A stretch of 64,000 bases of DNA, taken from the NCBI RefSeq assembly GCF_009870125.1, contig NC_046683.1, forward strand, positions 18,485,001 through 18,549,000. Reading direction: 5' to 3'. Shown here piece by piece: positions 31,068-41,670 of the stretch. This DNA is from Drosophila pseudoobscura (Eukaryota > Arthropoda > Insecta > Diptera > Drosophilidae). The notes under the pieces were generated by a model that did not search any database, was not told where the DNA came from, and saw only the letters and a list, made by a program, of their open reading frames with translations. Position 1 is the stretch's first letter; each line of letters starts with the position of its first letter. The translations under genes and the position numbers were made by a program.

Positions 31068-31649
31068 TTAAAGCCATTCTCTCTTTTTTTTTTGGTCAGC
31101 CATTAACTCATAATATTTGTTTCTATAATATTTCTCGTTTTGCTCTCTTTTTAAGCAATTTTCACAGAACTTGATATTAATCGACTCTTTATTTTCTAAT
31201 GAAACTTTATCAGGCGCTTCTGTAACGCACTGTTGCTCTAGTTCGTTTGACATTATATTATGCACATCTGCCAGTTTAATTCTCTTAGCCTGCAAAAATG
31301 TTCCTATTGGTTCATTGTCTTGTTTATTTTCTGAAAATTCGTAATCATTACAAAGATCTGCATTGAATGCAGTTCATAAGGTATTTTCAGACAAGTTTAA
31401 TGTTGGAACTGCATTCGCCTTTAATTTACGCACTCCTAAATGCCGGTCACAAATTCGTGCAGTTTTCTTCAGCAAATTGCTATCCAAACCACAAACCTCA
31501 ACCCATTTATTAAACATTAATAAATTCGGTAGAAATTGAAATAATCTAACAGGGAAATCGGACGTACTTTTTCTATACCCACTGAGACAGGAAGATATAA
31601 TGCATTTTCTACGGGTTTTCCGGTTATCTTTTTGATTAGCGAACGACAT
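31068..31649 (-). pseudogene. THAP-domain (P-element-type) transposase N-terminus
   Basis: The frame 31649-31374 shows a THAP zinc finger: CIISSC...(F)FLPN...W-EVCG...ICDRHLG and the terminal AVPT motif at residues about 14-85. In THAP9/P transposases this domain binds the element ends. A second frame (31295-31068, FCENCLKREQNEKYYRNKYYELM) is probably the following coiled-coil, separated by a frame break or intron of 78 nt. The catalytic domain is absent. Confidence 0.7.
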
Positions 31650-31773
31650 AGTATTTTATAATAATCCAACTATGTAGGTTAATAATAATATTTATAATAG
31701 TATATTAATTTTAATATAATGGCTAATATAATGCAGTTCACTGCGCACTGACTTTACACACACACAAATTATA

Positions 31774-31935
31774 AATGTATGCTGTGCCCTGCACAATATT
31801 TGTAGAAGACGTAATGTCTTAATCGAGGAGGATGTTCGATTTGACGACCCTCTATACACTGAAAATGAATTCGACGACACTGAAAATAATGGATCATCTA
31901 TACGCGATGAAATAGCTCAGGCCATTCCTTATTAA
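31774..31935 (+). pseudogene. PIF/Harbinger nuclease, C-terminal fragment
   Basis: The frame reads NVCCALHNICRRRNVLIEED and ends EIAQAIPY with TAA at 31933. CCALHNICRRRN is a hallmark of the C-terminal end of PIF/Harbinger DDE nucleases. The catalytic part is missing upstream. It points toward the Myb/MADF-like gene that follows on the other strand. Confidence 0.75.
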
Positions 31936-32029
31936 AATGCAAAATTTTTCATTTTTTCTTCTTTATGTCATTCGATATTCTTTATAACTAATAAAGCTAA
32001 GTTTCACAAAAAAACTAATAGGAAACTAA

Positions 32030-32667
32030 TTATTTCTCAAATTTGTCAAAAATTTGGCTAAATTTGTCTACAAGCGCCTTTTGGACCTCGAGCTTCTCCT
32101 TCTCTAACGATTCCATTCGTTCGAAATGTTCCGAAATTTTCTTGGAAATTGCCGACATTTCATCCAGCTGAGCAGCGCAGAGATATTTGAGGTCCATGGT
32201 CTGCACTGGTCTAGTTCGACGGCGCTTCGGCATGGGCTCCTCCTTCTCTGAGGGTTCGTCCTTCTCTGAGGGTTCCTCCTCAATGGGGTCTTCCATCACG
32301 CACTTAGCCCCAGTGTCGGCCTCCTTGGTCGTACGGGGGGGAAGTCCATACGCTAGCCCACCTACTCCTTCCACCATTTCGTAGAGGCCACATAGCTTGG
32401 CCACTTCCTCCTCCAATTCCCCAAGCGATTGCTGAGCGAAGGGCCCTCCACCTGTAGCTCGAGTTTCTGATTTGGTTTTCGACATCTTCTTGCGGATGTT
32501 TGTTTTCCAATCTGCCCAAACCTGAAATTGTAGAATTGAATATAGTAGTGTGCTACCTTTTGTTGTGCAACACATACCTTTTTCCAACCCAATGCGTCCT
32601 TGATTGGCGGCCCAACAGCATTGAGAGCGCCGCAAAGCTCTGCCCACTTAATGTTAATTCACGGATG
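32030..32667 (-). CDS. Harbinger-associated Myb/MADF-like protein with intron
   Basis: Exon 1 (about 32667-32578) encodes WAELCGALNAVGPPIKDALGWKK. A 56-bp intron with GT/AG ends lies at 32522-32577. Exon 2 (32521-32030) continues VWADWKTNIRKKMSKTKSE, then a Gly-rich part, acidic repeats (EEPSEKDEPSEKEEP), PKRRRTRP and a C-terminal coiled coil. The spliced start is the Trp-rich trihelix/MADF-like domain that accompanies PIF/Harbinger transposases and helps them to bind DNA and enter the nucleus. It is convergent with the nuclease remnant at 31774, the usual two-gene layout. The true N-terminus was not found, so it may be incomplete. Confidence 0.65.
32522..32577 (-). other. 56-bp spliceosomal intron
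   Basis: The minus strand reads GAAAAAG|GTATGTGTTG at the donor and CAATTTCAG|GTTTGGG at the acceptor. Removing it joins GWKK to VWADWK in frame. Confidence 0.7.
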
Positions 32668-32889
32668 TGGGTGTGTTAGTTTTTTCTGCAAACGAATTAA
32701 AGGTATATATGAAAGAGAAAAGTCGATCGATCCAGTTGAGCACTAGGCAATAACTATTTATTACAAATCTTAGTGCTTGAGCACTGGGAATAAGAGAGGG
32801 AATACAGTGGTGAATTTAGTACAATAATGGTGAGAGTAAATACAAAAAGTGAGCGTAGGCTCTCTATTTTTCGAGGGTCATTTGAGTAC

Positions 32890-33940
32890 TTTGTTCCTTA
32901 AAGGAGCTTGACCGAACATCCCGGCCCCGTTGAAAGGACTGCTTTCAAACCACCGCAAGAATTGCCAACTTGTGTATTGGCCTGCAAAATATTCCATTTG
33001 CAGTGCGGAGGTGCACCACCCGTACAAGTCCACCCTTCCCAAGCACAGTAGACTGCACTCGGCCTAGTACGTGCCCTCGGTGAGGTTCGTTGAGGGTGCT
33101 GTCCACTTCGTGCGCGATCGCAATTCGTTGACGTAGTCAGCAGACCATTGTTTCCAAAACCGTTGCTTGACGGCCGTAATCGCATCGTAGCGGTGCATAC
33201 TTGACAGTTTGATATTCTCGAGGTAGTGATCGTAATGATTCGCCAACCAAGAGATGACCACCCGTGAGACTGCTATAGTCATTTGGGTCTGACGAAAGCG
33301 CCGATAGCGGGCGCGTGTTGAGGATCGATTCTATCTCGAGGACGACAGTGCTCAACTCTTCAAAGGTGAACCTGGTGTTGGCCAGCGTACGATTTAACAG
33401 CCCCTTTGCACTCTTGACTACCGCTTCCCAAAGGCCTCCGAAATGAAGTGCCCTGGGGGAATAAAATGGAAATTAAAAAAGTCAGATGCGCAAAATTGAT
33501 AGATTTCATCGTGGGTCTGCTTTAAGAACATAAACTTTTTTAGTTCCTGCAGTTGATTCGATGCCCCTACAAAGTTGGTGGCATTATCGCAGAAGATGTC
33601 TGCCGGCAGCTTGCGACGTTTCATCCTCCCATCCGTTTCAATGCATTTAAGAACGCCTTTGTTGACAAGTCAGAGACGAACACGGCCGGTCGGTCTGTAG
33701 CGAACGCAGTGTACACAGGAGCGAACAATTCTACGTGCCAAGTCTCTGGCGTTAACGATCCAATACTCCAAACGAATGAGAGCGACTAGGGCTTCAGGTC
33801 CAGCGTGATAGTTCCGAAGATGCAAATGGCGAATATAGTTCCATACAAATTTGGACTGACTAGGCAGCAGCAACGGATGTTTTTGACCGTCTGGTAGGTC
33901 TGAGTATTCCAATCGATGACATGTGCCCCGCCAAGAGCAC
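32890..33940 (-). pseudogene. BEL/Pao integrase, frameshifted
   Basis: The reading order on the minus strand is: zinc-binding region with FVWNYIRHLHLRNYHAGPEA and RSCVHCVRYRP (33912-33670); core with DIFCDNATNFVGASNQL (33600-33540), the second catalytic Asp region; HFIPPGHFISEAF; then EIESILNTRPLSALSSDP and GGHLLVGESL (33355-33240), which contains the last catalytic Glu region. At least three frame changes separate these parts. Sequence at 32700-32880 may be LTR-derived but has no clear ends. Confidence 0.75.
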
Positions 33941-34019
33941 TATCGTGCGACCTCGTCGGACACAATTGTGCGCCAAGAACTCCGAATCCATTTGTCGAAT
34001 GCTTTCTCGCCCGACATCA

Positions 34020-34469
34020 TTAACTCTGCGATCTGTACAGAATTATTTTTGAATATATTTTTAGCTCGTGAGTTTCACGCAAAACACTTACCACATTTTT
34101 GAAGAAACTTTCTTCCTGCAAGTTATGCTCGAAATGATCCAATTCTTCTATGGTTGTGGGCGGTTGGCAAGGCAGAACTACTTTGGGTTTGCGGATCTCA
34201 CCACAAACCTTCGCCTTAATGGAGCCAATTTCTGAACGATGAGCCACTATTTCCGCTGTGTTTCGGTCCAGTTTATTAATCAGGATGTCCAATTTTTGGT
34301 CCAGTTTATTCATTTTTCCTATGATAGCTGTAATTAGAAATAATTTTTGAACATTTATTTGGGCAGATGAAGAAATTTTCTTACATGACTGCTGGGTGTC
34401 TGGAACATACTCATTTAGTTGTGCAATATTTCCAGAATCCATGTTAAATAAGTTGGTATAATGGTTCAT
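34020..34469 (-). pseudogene. DUF4806-like transposon-associated protein fragment
   Basis: The 149-residue frame has a coiled-coil-like part (KMNKLDQKLDILINKLDRN) and then a region with PPTTIEELDHFEHNLQEESF, like DUF4806 proteins that are common next to arthropod DNA transposases. A diverged second copy is at 56050-56262 (LEGFEAFEDSLEEEHVFNNL). The frame probably contains an intron near 34105-34080 and another near 34380-34330. Confidence 0.5.
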
Positions 34470-34660
34470 CCTTTCTGGAATTAGTGAATTAATGGAAAAT
34501 AAATGTGCACATCAGTATCTAATATGTGAATGATTTTTCCGGAAATTGTTTCTATTGGATGCTGCACTACATTTAAGTCGTAATTAATATTCTTTGAAGA
34601 AAATATGCCGACAAGGGTAGAGTCTATTGGGAAAATAAAAAAAAGATTCAAGATCAACAA

Positions 34661-35781
34661 CTAATCGGCTATGCAACGTACTATTTTGAATGTCACAAAT
34701 TTTATTTTGTATGAAGTGCTATCTTTAATAAAGTAAAAACTATTTGATTCTTTCCAATCGAAAAATAAATCGTTGTAGGAAATTTTATTTGTGACATTTT
34801 TAAAATCTAATGTTTTCGTTTTAGGTACAACTTTCAAAATACTTCGCTCTACTATACGATTATACAATTGCTCTATTACAAAATCGGAATTTTTTACCAT
34901 ATTTTTCAACAATCCTAGAAAATTTTCAAATGGAAAAGAGCTTATTGTCTCTAAAGAGCCGAAGGCTAGGGACTGTGTGCTTAAATGTGTTAGGCAATGA
35001 AAATTAAATGTAAGCATGGAAAATATATATAATGAGGGAATTTGTTTTACAAAATCATTGAGTAAACTGGAAGCAAGTGAATTTTTGGTGATACAATATT
35101 CTTTATGAAGAAGAAGTCGTATTCCTAGGCTGAGCAATAAAAAGTGATGATAGCGGGCTGTGTCTAAAGAGTTTTTCAAAACAATGGGTCCAGTATACAA
35201 CAAAAATGTTCGGAATTCTGTGGCCTTAAATCTTTCAAGATCATCAAGGGATCTTGGCTTTCTATTAAATTCTCTAGGTATAAACTTTCGAAACGATATC
35301 AATTTGGAACTTATTAAGTTGATGGTATGCCGATCCAAAGAAAATTGGTGTCCTTTAACCCTTACTAATGCCACTAGTAATGTTTTCATAATGCCAAGAC
35401 AAACTACATGCATATAATCAAAGGGAAACTGATTGACCATATCAATTGGCAAGTTTTCTAAAACTAATTTCTCCTGTAAGTTGTGATGTTCTGGCCGTAA
35501 GCGATTTCTAAAAATATAATCTGTTCGAAGTAGGTTCTCTGGCATTTTAAAAGCTATTCGCCTTTGAAAACTTTCGCCTTTTGAGTGCATTTGCTGCATA
35601 AATGAAATCCAGAGTGATGTTTAACACCCAAAATATATGCATGAGCCGGTGCATCGCAAACAATGGATCTAATGCTAATATGAGGCTTTCTACGTTGAAA
35701 AATTATGCCAGCCTCAATCAATTCTAAAAACTCGTTCAAAAATTCTTCCAAGTAAATATTGGGATCTCTGAATGCTCCCAA
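34661..35781 (-). pseudogene. tnp2/CACTA-like transposase C-terminal half
   Basis: The frame 35781-35560 ends in a zinc-ribbon-like region (CDAPAHAYILGVKHHSGFHLCSKC). After a one-base shift near 35575, the frame 35599-34661 continues with PIDMVNQFPFDYMHVVCLG, KPRSLDDLERFKATEFRTFLLYTGP, HCLTHL and FPFENFLGLLKNM. This arrangement is widespread in arthropod genomes in proteins related to plant tnp2 (EnSpm/CACTA). The superfamily name is from memory and uncertain. It sits beside the DUF4806-like fragment and may form one element with it. Confidence 0.5.
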
Positions 35782-35849
35782 CCTTAAATTTTGTGCACTA
35801 TACTAGAATAAGAAAAGTCGGTAAGTATTTTTCCTTTTTTTCACTATTT

Positions 35850-36545
35850 TGAAGTTTTCACTCCCGTTCACGTCCTTCCACTGCGGTTTTCAATCACAAA
35901 ATAACACCAAAGACTATACAATACCAAGATGTTGCATGAGGAACAAATTCTTTTTCAATTTTCGTTTGACGCTTCATGGTACGGGCGCGCGGGGCTATTA
36001 CTTCAATTCTCTTTTACGCTACCTTCGCCTCCGAAATGCTACTCGGCTTCGTCAATGCCTCGGTCAGCGTCGAGTCTGTGTGTCTCGAGAGAAAGAATAC
36101 AAAAACAAAATATGAATCGTCTGCATGCCGAAACCGTAGGGCAGCGTGGTCGCTGATGTCTTTGGCGCGGCACAGTGGGGACTCAGCCGAAATAGTAAAA
36201 AAATTGTATGAGTGCTTTAGATAAATTTAATGTACGCATCTAATAGAGAATTTTCCAATCGAATTTTCCCACTGTGCCGCTCCAAAGACATTGGCGATCC
36301 GCGACCACCGCTTCGACGGTGCTGAGGCTCGAGAGTCCAGAATTGCCGAACAGACGAAACCGATGGGCAGCGGGGTCGCGGTAGAGACGAAGTACAGGCG
36401 AAAACGGAATTGAAACCCCGCGCGCTCCCTCGTGCCTTTTGGGTTCTAATGTTAGGATCCGCCATAGAACAGCTTTTTGGTCGCTCATGCAACATCTTGG
36501 TATTGGGCCGCAGTTTGTTCGTTCATGTTCTATTGCGTGATCCGT
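35850..36545 (+). mobile_element. Element H copy with nested palindromic element
   Basis: The outer parts (35873-35906 and 36505-36545) match element H at 29567-29929. Between them lies a segment with inverted ends, ATACCAAGATGTTGCATGAG at 35920 and CTCATGCAACATCTTGGTAT at 36484. Inside that, a smaller inverted pair starts GCGGCACAGTGGGG (36167) and ends TCCCACTGTGCCGC (36267). No coding content. This is one insertion within another. Confidence 0.65.
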
Positions 36546-37212
36546 TAATTACACTTTTATATCCTTATTTTAAACAGGTTGATTATAAAATATATATAAA
36601 AAGCAGTGCGGAAAATTTTGGGATCATTACGGACAATAAGGCAAAATTTAAGTTTTATCAGGACAATGATCCCAAACATAAAGAGTCCAATGTGAGAACT
36701 TGGCTGCTTTATAACTGTGGAAAGGTTGTCGATACACCACCCCAGAGTCCCGATCTTAACCTCATTGAAAATTTGTGGGCCTACTTGAAGAAAAAAGTGG
36801 GAAAAAAGCAGCCCAAAAACCAAAATCAACTAAAAAAATCATACTGGAAGAATGGAAAAAGATTCCTCTTGAGTATGGCCTACCAAATTTGATCAATTCG
36901 ATTAAAAAACGGCTCCAGCATATACTCAATGCTACCAAATACATACTAAATATTAAAAATGATCATGAAAAGTTTTGAATTTATAAAATGAAAATATTCT
37001 GTATAAACAGTATCTTGACAGTGTCAAAAATGAGAAATCATCGTTTTTGTTATTTTTTAAGTTACCTATTAATAGTTTTTTTTTTTATTTATTCAATGAA
37101 TTGCTATGAATTAAAAAAAATTGATTAACATTAATCAAAGGCCATTATTTTCTTATCTAACGTCAAAAATTTAAATTTGTTTTCAGGGTGTAGAGTTTTT
37201 TGACATACTGTA
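36546..37212 (+). pseudogene. Tc1-type transposase, C-terminal part and right end
   Basis: The frame encodes FYQDNDPKHKESNVRTWLLY (second catalytic Asp in QDNDPKH) and SPDLNLIENLWAYLKKKVGK (the Glu of the DD34E triad), then IILEEWKKIPLEYGLPNLI after a one-base shift near 36835. The N-terminal DNA-binding part and the first Asp are missing. The right terminal repeat probably ends TTTTTTGACATACTGTA at 37212, giving the TA target. Confidence 0.75.
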
Positions 37213-37569
37213 CGATTCCTTACAGTTGCGCGACCTTTAAGAGTACTACCATTTTTAAAGAAGCTTGGCACTTAACATAAAGATAACTGTAAGTTTGAAT
37301 ACCCTCATGCGATATACAAAAACACATTGACAACATTCTCATGTATGAGCTAGAGTCATGATTCAGTTGAACTGTCAAAAAAAGCCAGTGTGAGTGCGAT
37401 TCCCAGCAAATGATTTAGATACACATCACAGCAAAAGCAGAAAGGAACTGTGCACTGTGAACACTATGCACACTGTGCACACTCTGAGCATTGTGAACAC
37501 TGTGTTAAAACCATATTTAATGTGAAAATATGTTGCTAAGAAAAATAATTTTGTTTAATTGGTTTTAGA

Positions 37570-39237
37570 TTACATTTTATATTTTTTTAAATTTATATTT
37601 AAAAACATAATTTTGTTAACCATGTCGTCGCTGCCTGATATGGAGCTTCGTTTTTCACAAATTAAGTTCCTGGCTAACGAGAACACTCTTTCGGAGGAAG
37701 CTGACGATTCTGGTGTTGCAAATATCTTGCAGCCTAATTTGTACAATGTTGGGAGCTGGAATTTGTTTTCGTTCCACCAGTGCAAAACATTGAATTCGTC
37801 TTTCATGAGTACTCTTATATTGGAGTACGCTACTATTTCTCTTGTCAAGACTTCTTCCTCTGACTGTCCTGGTTCGATAAAATCAGCTAGAAGCTCTTCG
37901 AATTTATTTGAACAAGTCGCCGACAGGTCTAAGTTCTCTTTGTCATCAGTGAGAAACGAACGCATCATTTCCTTACACTCTTCAATCGTGAGGGTTCTAT
38001 CCACTTGTCTCAATTGATTTGTTGGAGGGAAAAAAAACAACGCGACTCTATGGTACTTCGTTATGTACTTTAAAAGTACTGAGTCGATATGCATGCTCAA
38101 GGACCAGCTCATTTTTTGTTCAATATCCTTATCTGAATTAGCGTCTTTTATGAACTTTTGAAGAGCATGAATGCGGGGAATAACCCAGTGCATGGTCGGA
38201 TATTCGTCCGCCTCCAGGAATTTCGAAATTTCCTCGATTTTAGAGAGTACATTTGTGATTGCGGTAATGTCGCTATAGTTCAACCCATCTAAACGATTCA
38301 TTTCGTTTTGTTCATTTAAAATTTGAACAACGTCATGCCAATTGTGCTCTATCGATTTCATTGTATAAAAAATTGTATTCCATCTCGTCTGACAGACACC
38401 CTTAAGACTCAACTCGAGTTTTAATCCACGGTCTGTTGCAATAATGGCGTCGTTTAAGTCTAGCCCAAAAGAATTCAAACATTGTTCAACTTTAGTACGA
38501 ATTAATGTGCCTGGAAATAAATAAAAGCAAGAAAGAACAATTGTCTTCCTCATTTGCCTCACATTTCGTAAACAATTTAATACCCTCTGTAAGGGTATAT
38601 ACACGTACCTGTTGCAGATTCACCTTTAATGCAGATCATTTCCAACAAACGGTTTTTCATGCTTCCTTTAAATATATAGTGTAAAGTTACACATAAATAA
38701 GACTTCTGCGAAAAGGTGTCTGTCCATGCGTGTATGCCATTAGTGTAGCCATTATTCTTTCATTAAGGCTATTTCTTCTGTGACAGCTCGAAGTTCCTTA
38801 TTGTATAAGTCTGTGACATTACGCGATACAGTTGTTGGATGAGGTAGCAGGTTGCTAACGTTTATGTTTGGTCCAAAACGACTTCCAATATTAAGGCCCA
38901 CGGTTATAACGTCCTTAAGTCCTGAATCGCTGATAATATTAAATGGTCGACAATTTTGAACGACCCACTTCGTCACGACCTTTGTTACCGATAATTTCGT
39001 TTCGGCATCTACGACAGGTTCATAAACGTTACCGTTTTCTTCAGATTTGGTAACCTTATAGCACTTATGCCGGACCAAATTGGACGTGGCACCAGTAAAT
39101 TTGAAAATCGTAAAACGATTTCGACATGCCACGATGTTTGGAATACCATTGCTGTCCTCTCCAACGACAGGACCAAAAACTTTCCACACCTTGCTTTTGT
39201 CACGTTTTTGGCTAATTTTATATTGGCCAGCCATTAT
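37570..39237 (-). pseudogene. hAT transposase with intron, one frameshift
   Basis: The start is M39237 (MAGQYKISQKRDKSKVWKVF), with a degenerate BED finger at residues about 10-55 (ACRNRF replaces a C-x2-C pair; SNLVRHKC retained). The first exon runs to 38609 but has a stop at 38752 (ALMKE*), after which another frame continues NNGYTNGIHAWTD and YLCVTLHYIF. A 98-bp GT/AG intron lies at 38511-38608. Exon 2 (38510-37570) includes CQTRWNTIF, the central domain, and the hAT dimerisation domain ATPESSASSERVFSLARNLI. Apart from the early frameshift and lost zinc ligand the protein is complete, so inactivation looks recent. Confidence 0.75.
38511..38608 (-). other. 98-bp spliceosomal intron in hAT transposase
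   Basis: The donor is CAACAG|GTACGTG and the acceptor TTTATTTCCAG|GCAC on the minus strand. Splicing joins GESATG to TLIRTKVEQC in frame. Confidence 0.65.
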
Positions 39238-39785
39238 TTTTGCTTTTATATCGCCTGGTAATTCGAAGCCAGATGGTGACAAGGACTGCGAATTAAATGT
39301 GCATATAATATTCGAATAGAAACACACACATACATTTTTCTACTAAACTTACATAATCAAAAAAACACAACAATCGAATTTTCCATTTTCAGTAATTAGC
39401 AAACAGTACAAGAACCGACAGAAAATTAAATGAAAATGTCCTTCTCGTTAGCTTTTCGACGTTTTCTTTTCTTTCGATTTGTTTGACTCACACATTCCAC
39501 ACTGCAGTGAGCAAAACAATGCACAACAAATTGAGCGAGAGAGACACCTCATACACTCTCTCTCTGTCACAACGTTTTTAGTAACAGTGTGAGTGCGAGT
39601 CATACGATTTGACAGGAGTCACTCGACAATATGCCTTGAGTCAATGAGTCAGCAAATGAAGTAAAGAAAATGAATTGAAAGATAGTGTGAAAAGGATACA
39701 TGAATCATGTTTTGATACTGTGCACAGTGTGGCTCCTAACTGTTAATACGAATTAGTGTGTACTCGTGCAGGGCTCTAATATATA

Positions 39786-40010
39786 TGCATATTTATTTTA
39801 TTATATATATATATTTTCTTAGATCTTATATGTAAATATATTATTATTTTAATTATTAAATGTGTAATTATATTATTATATTTTTGTTTTATATTATTAT
39901 AAATCAAACAAATAACAGCTATTATTTTATTTCCCGCGCCCTGCTAATTTTTCATTTATTTTATGGCAGTAGGTCAGATCAAAAGACCCAAAACAAGAAC
40001 CGAACTTAAA
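39786..40010. other. AT-rich microsatellite-like spacer
   Basis: Runs of TATATA and TTATTA; no gene seen. Confidence 0.5.
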
Positions 40011-40500
40011 ATTCAGTTCTAGCGGCCAGCAATACTAAACACACACGCAAAGTACGTGAGAATGCGTGTGCACCCATACATTAAAATATGCTGGAGGCAC
40101 AACAGAAAACAGAAATTAGCATCACCATCAGATATCTGAAAACGAAAGAAGCTCATGATGACGCGTCAGTACCCGAACGCCAGAGCCGAAGTCTCTGGGG
40201 TACTCAAGCTGGTAACCCTTCGTTTGACGCTTCGTAGTATGAACTGGCACATCTACATATATTCTGTGTCGTTAGTGGTTATATGTACATATTTACATAT
40301 GTATGCATGCATGTATTTTGCGTGGACGCCAGTAAATATGGCGAATACCCGAAGCTCCGCTGCCGCAGTGCAGCCATTTTCTTTACTTGTGCGTTGACGT
40401 CAGAAGATAAGTCGATTGCGCAGTCGCAGCTGCGCAGCAGCATGTCCACTGAGACTATGCCGGATACAAAAGAGGTGTGTGCTTGATTTACTTTGTTTCT
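40011..40500 (+). repeat. Unnamed repeat G, copy 2 (diverged)
   Basis: It contains TTCTAGCGGCCAGCAATACT, ACGCAAAGTACGTGAGAATG and CTCATGATGACGCGTCAGTA in the same order as at 30390. The TATA box region is altered to GGATACAAAAGAGG. Confidence 0.6.
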
Positions 40501-40869
40501 TTTTTTCAAATATTAATCAGTCTTATTAATTTACAGATCTCTTCTTTGGGTTTAAATTAGTGATATAAATTTTAATGAAATAATTATTTTTATAAAATTA
40601 TTAAATTATTATTATTATTATGATTACATTATTATTACAAAAACGATTATTAAACGAATATTTTATGTTATTTTAGTGTTTTTTACTGGTGCTTTCATAG
40701 CGCTATTATTATGTATAACAACACAAGAAAAATATTTAACATACAAAAAATAGCTTATGCTTTCATAGCAGTCTTTTACATTTCATTGTAGATCAAAGAT
40801 AACTAATATTTAAAAAAAGTTTTGTGAATGCTTTGCAAAAACAAAATGCGACTTAGTCTCAGTCGACTT
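40501..40869. other. AT-rich unassigned spacer
   Basis: Simple A/T-rich sequence including a TTATTATTATTATTATG run. No gene seen. Confidence 0.5.
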
Positions 40870-40965
40870 AGTCGACTTAGCAGGAGTAAGTCTATTACGT
40901 TTTTGACTTAATATGTTAGCAGCCGCTGAGAACTCCCGGTCAGAGGGAAAGGGAGGTTGCCATTA
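40870..40965 (-). pseudogene. hAT dimerisation-domain remnant
   Basis: The minus strand reads PSDREFSAAANILSQKRNRL, the conserved SER.FS.A..I...KRN.L motif of hAT C-termini. Nothing else of the gene is attached. Confidence 0.6.
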
Positions 40966-41401
40966 ACGGCAAAAATTGCATTGCAATTTTGTATACTGTA
41001 TGGTTAGTGGCACAGTCCACTGCCAATTGCCGTTGTTTCTCGCATTCATATCGGCAGCCGCTTTAGAAACGTTTCAAGCGGGAAGAAGACCGCAAAGAGG
41101 AACGCAAGAAATAAACGCAAGCAGAACGAAAAGTAGACGAAGCGAGCACCGTTTCTGCTGCTTGTGCAAAAAAGAAATAATGAACCGTGGTTCCAAATGA
41201 TTTTCTTTTAAACGACAGACATTTTGTTTTTTGTGATATATGTAATTGTTTAATGCGCTTCTTAAGCAGCGTATATTGCAATCGATTTATTAATGTCGAC
41301 GTTTGTTGGATGACAGATTGAGAGAGCGATAGAGAAGGCGAAAGCAACCCATAATTTTTGCCTTCTAAAAATAAAAACTTAGTCAATTTCTTTATTAAAC
41401 C
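40966..41401. repeat. Duplicated repeat flanking the full-length LINE (left side)
   Basis: From about 41250 to 41401 the sequence is the reverse complement of about 22450-22560. It ends with the target CTTTATTAAACC. The part before 41200 shows no recognised gene. Confidence 0.7.
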
Positions 41402-41534
41402 AGCTGGCGAAAATCCTCTAGCTGAACCTTCCACGAGGGTGCCGGCTGGGCAATGGACACTGCATTACCCCGGACAAGGGTAATGCACTGTCGCTTGCTC
41501 TGTCCGGGGTAATGCAGTGTCTAGCTAAGGCTAT
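41402..41534 (+). ncRNA. Predicted HDV-like self-cleaving ribozyme at the LINE 5' end
   Basis: The helices required by the double-pseudoknot fold can all be drawn. P1: 41402-41408 (AGCTGGC) with 41441-41447 (GCCGGCT), 7 bp including one G-U. P2: 41419-41423 (TAGCT) with 41529-41533 (GGCTA). P3: 41426-41429 (ACCT) with 41437-41440 (GGGT), closing the 7-nt loop TCCACGA. P1.1: CC of that loop (41431-41432) with GG at 41448-41449. P4: 41456-41476 with 41501-41521, 21 perfect pairs. The catalytic cytosine would be C41525 in the CTAAG joining segment. The predicted cut, just 5' of P1, is exactly the junction of target duplication and element. Such ribozymes are known from several LINE groups. Confidence 0.8.
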
Positions 41535-41670
41535 GGTCCGGCGTCTTCCCGATTCAAAGTCGGGGGAACCGAACCAGGGCCATGGCTAGAGGTGCCTGGC
41601 GGTCAGGCCTAAAACGCTAGGGGGTGGTCCCCCCGAAAAATATTAACCAGTATGGACCCTCGGGCCAAAT

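Larger units (their letters stand above)
37240..39785 (-). mobile_element. hAT-type DNA transposon, nearly complete
   Basis: The element holds a two-exon transposase (37570-39237). The left subterminal zone has several copies of CACTGTG/CACACTGTG (37450-37505) and the right has ATACTGTGCACAGTGTGG (39716-39733), as expected for transposase-binding repeats. The right end may be CAGGGCTCTA at 39770-39779. A matching left end was not found, so the exact borders are uncertain. Confidence 0.55.
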
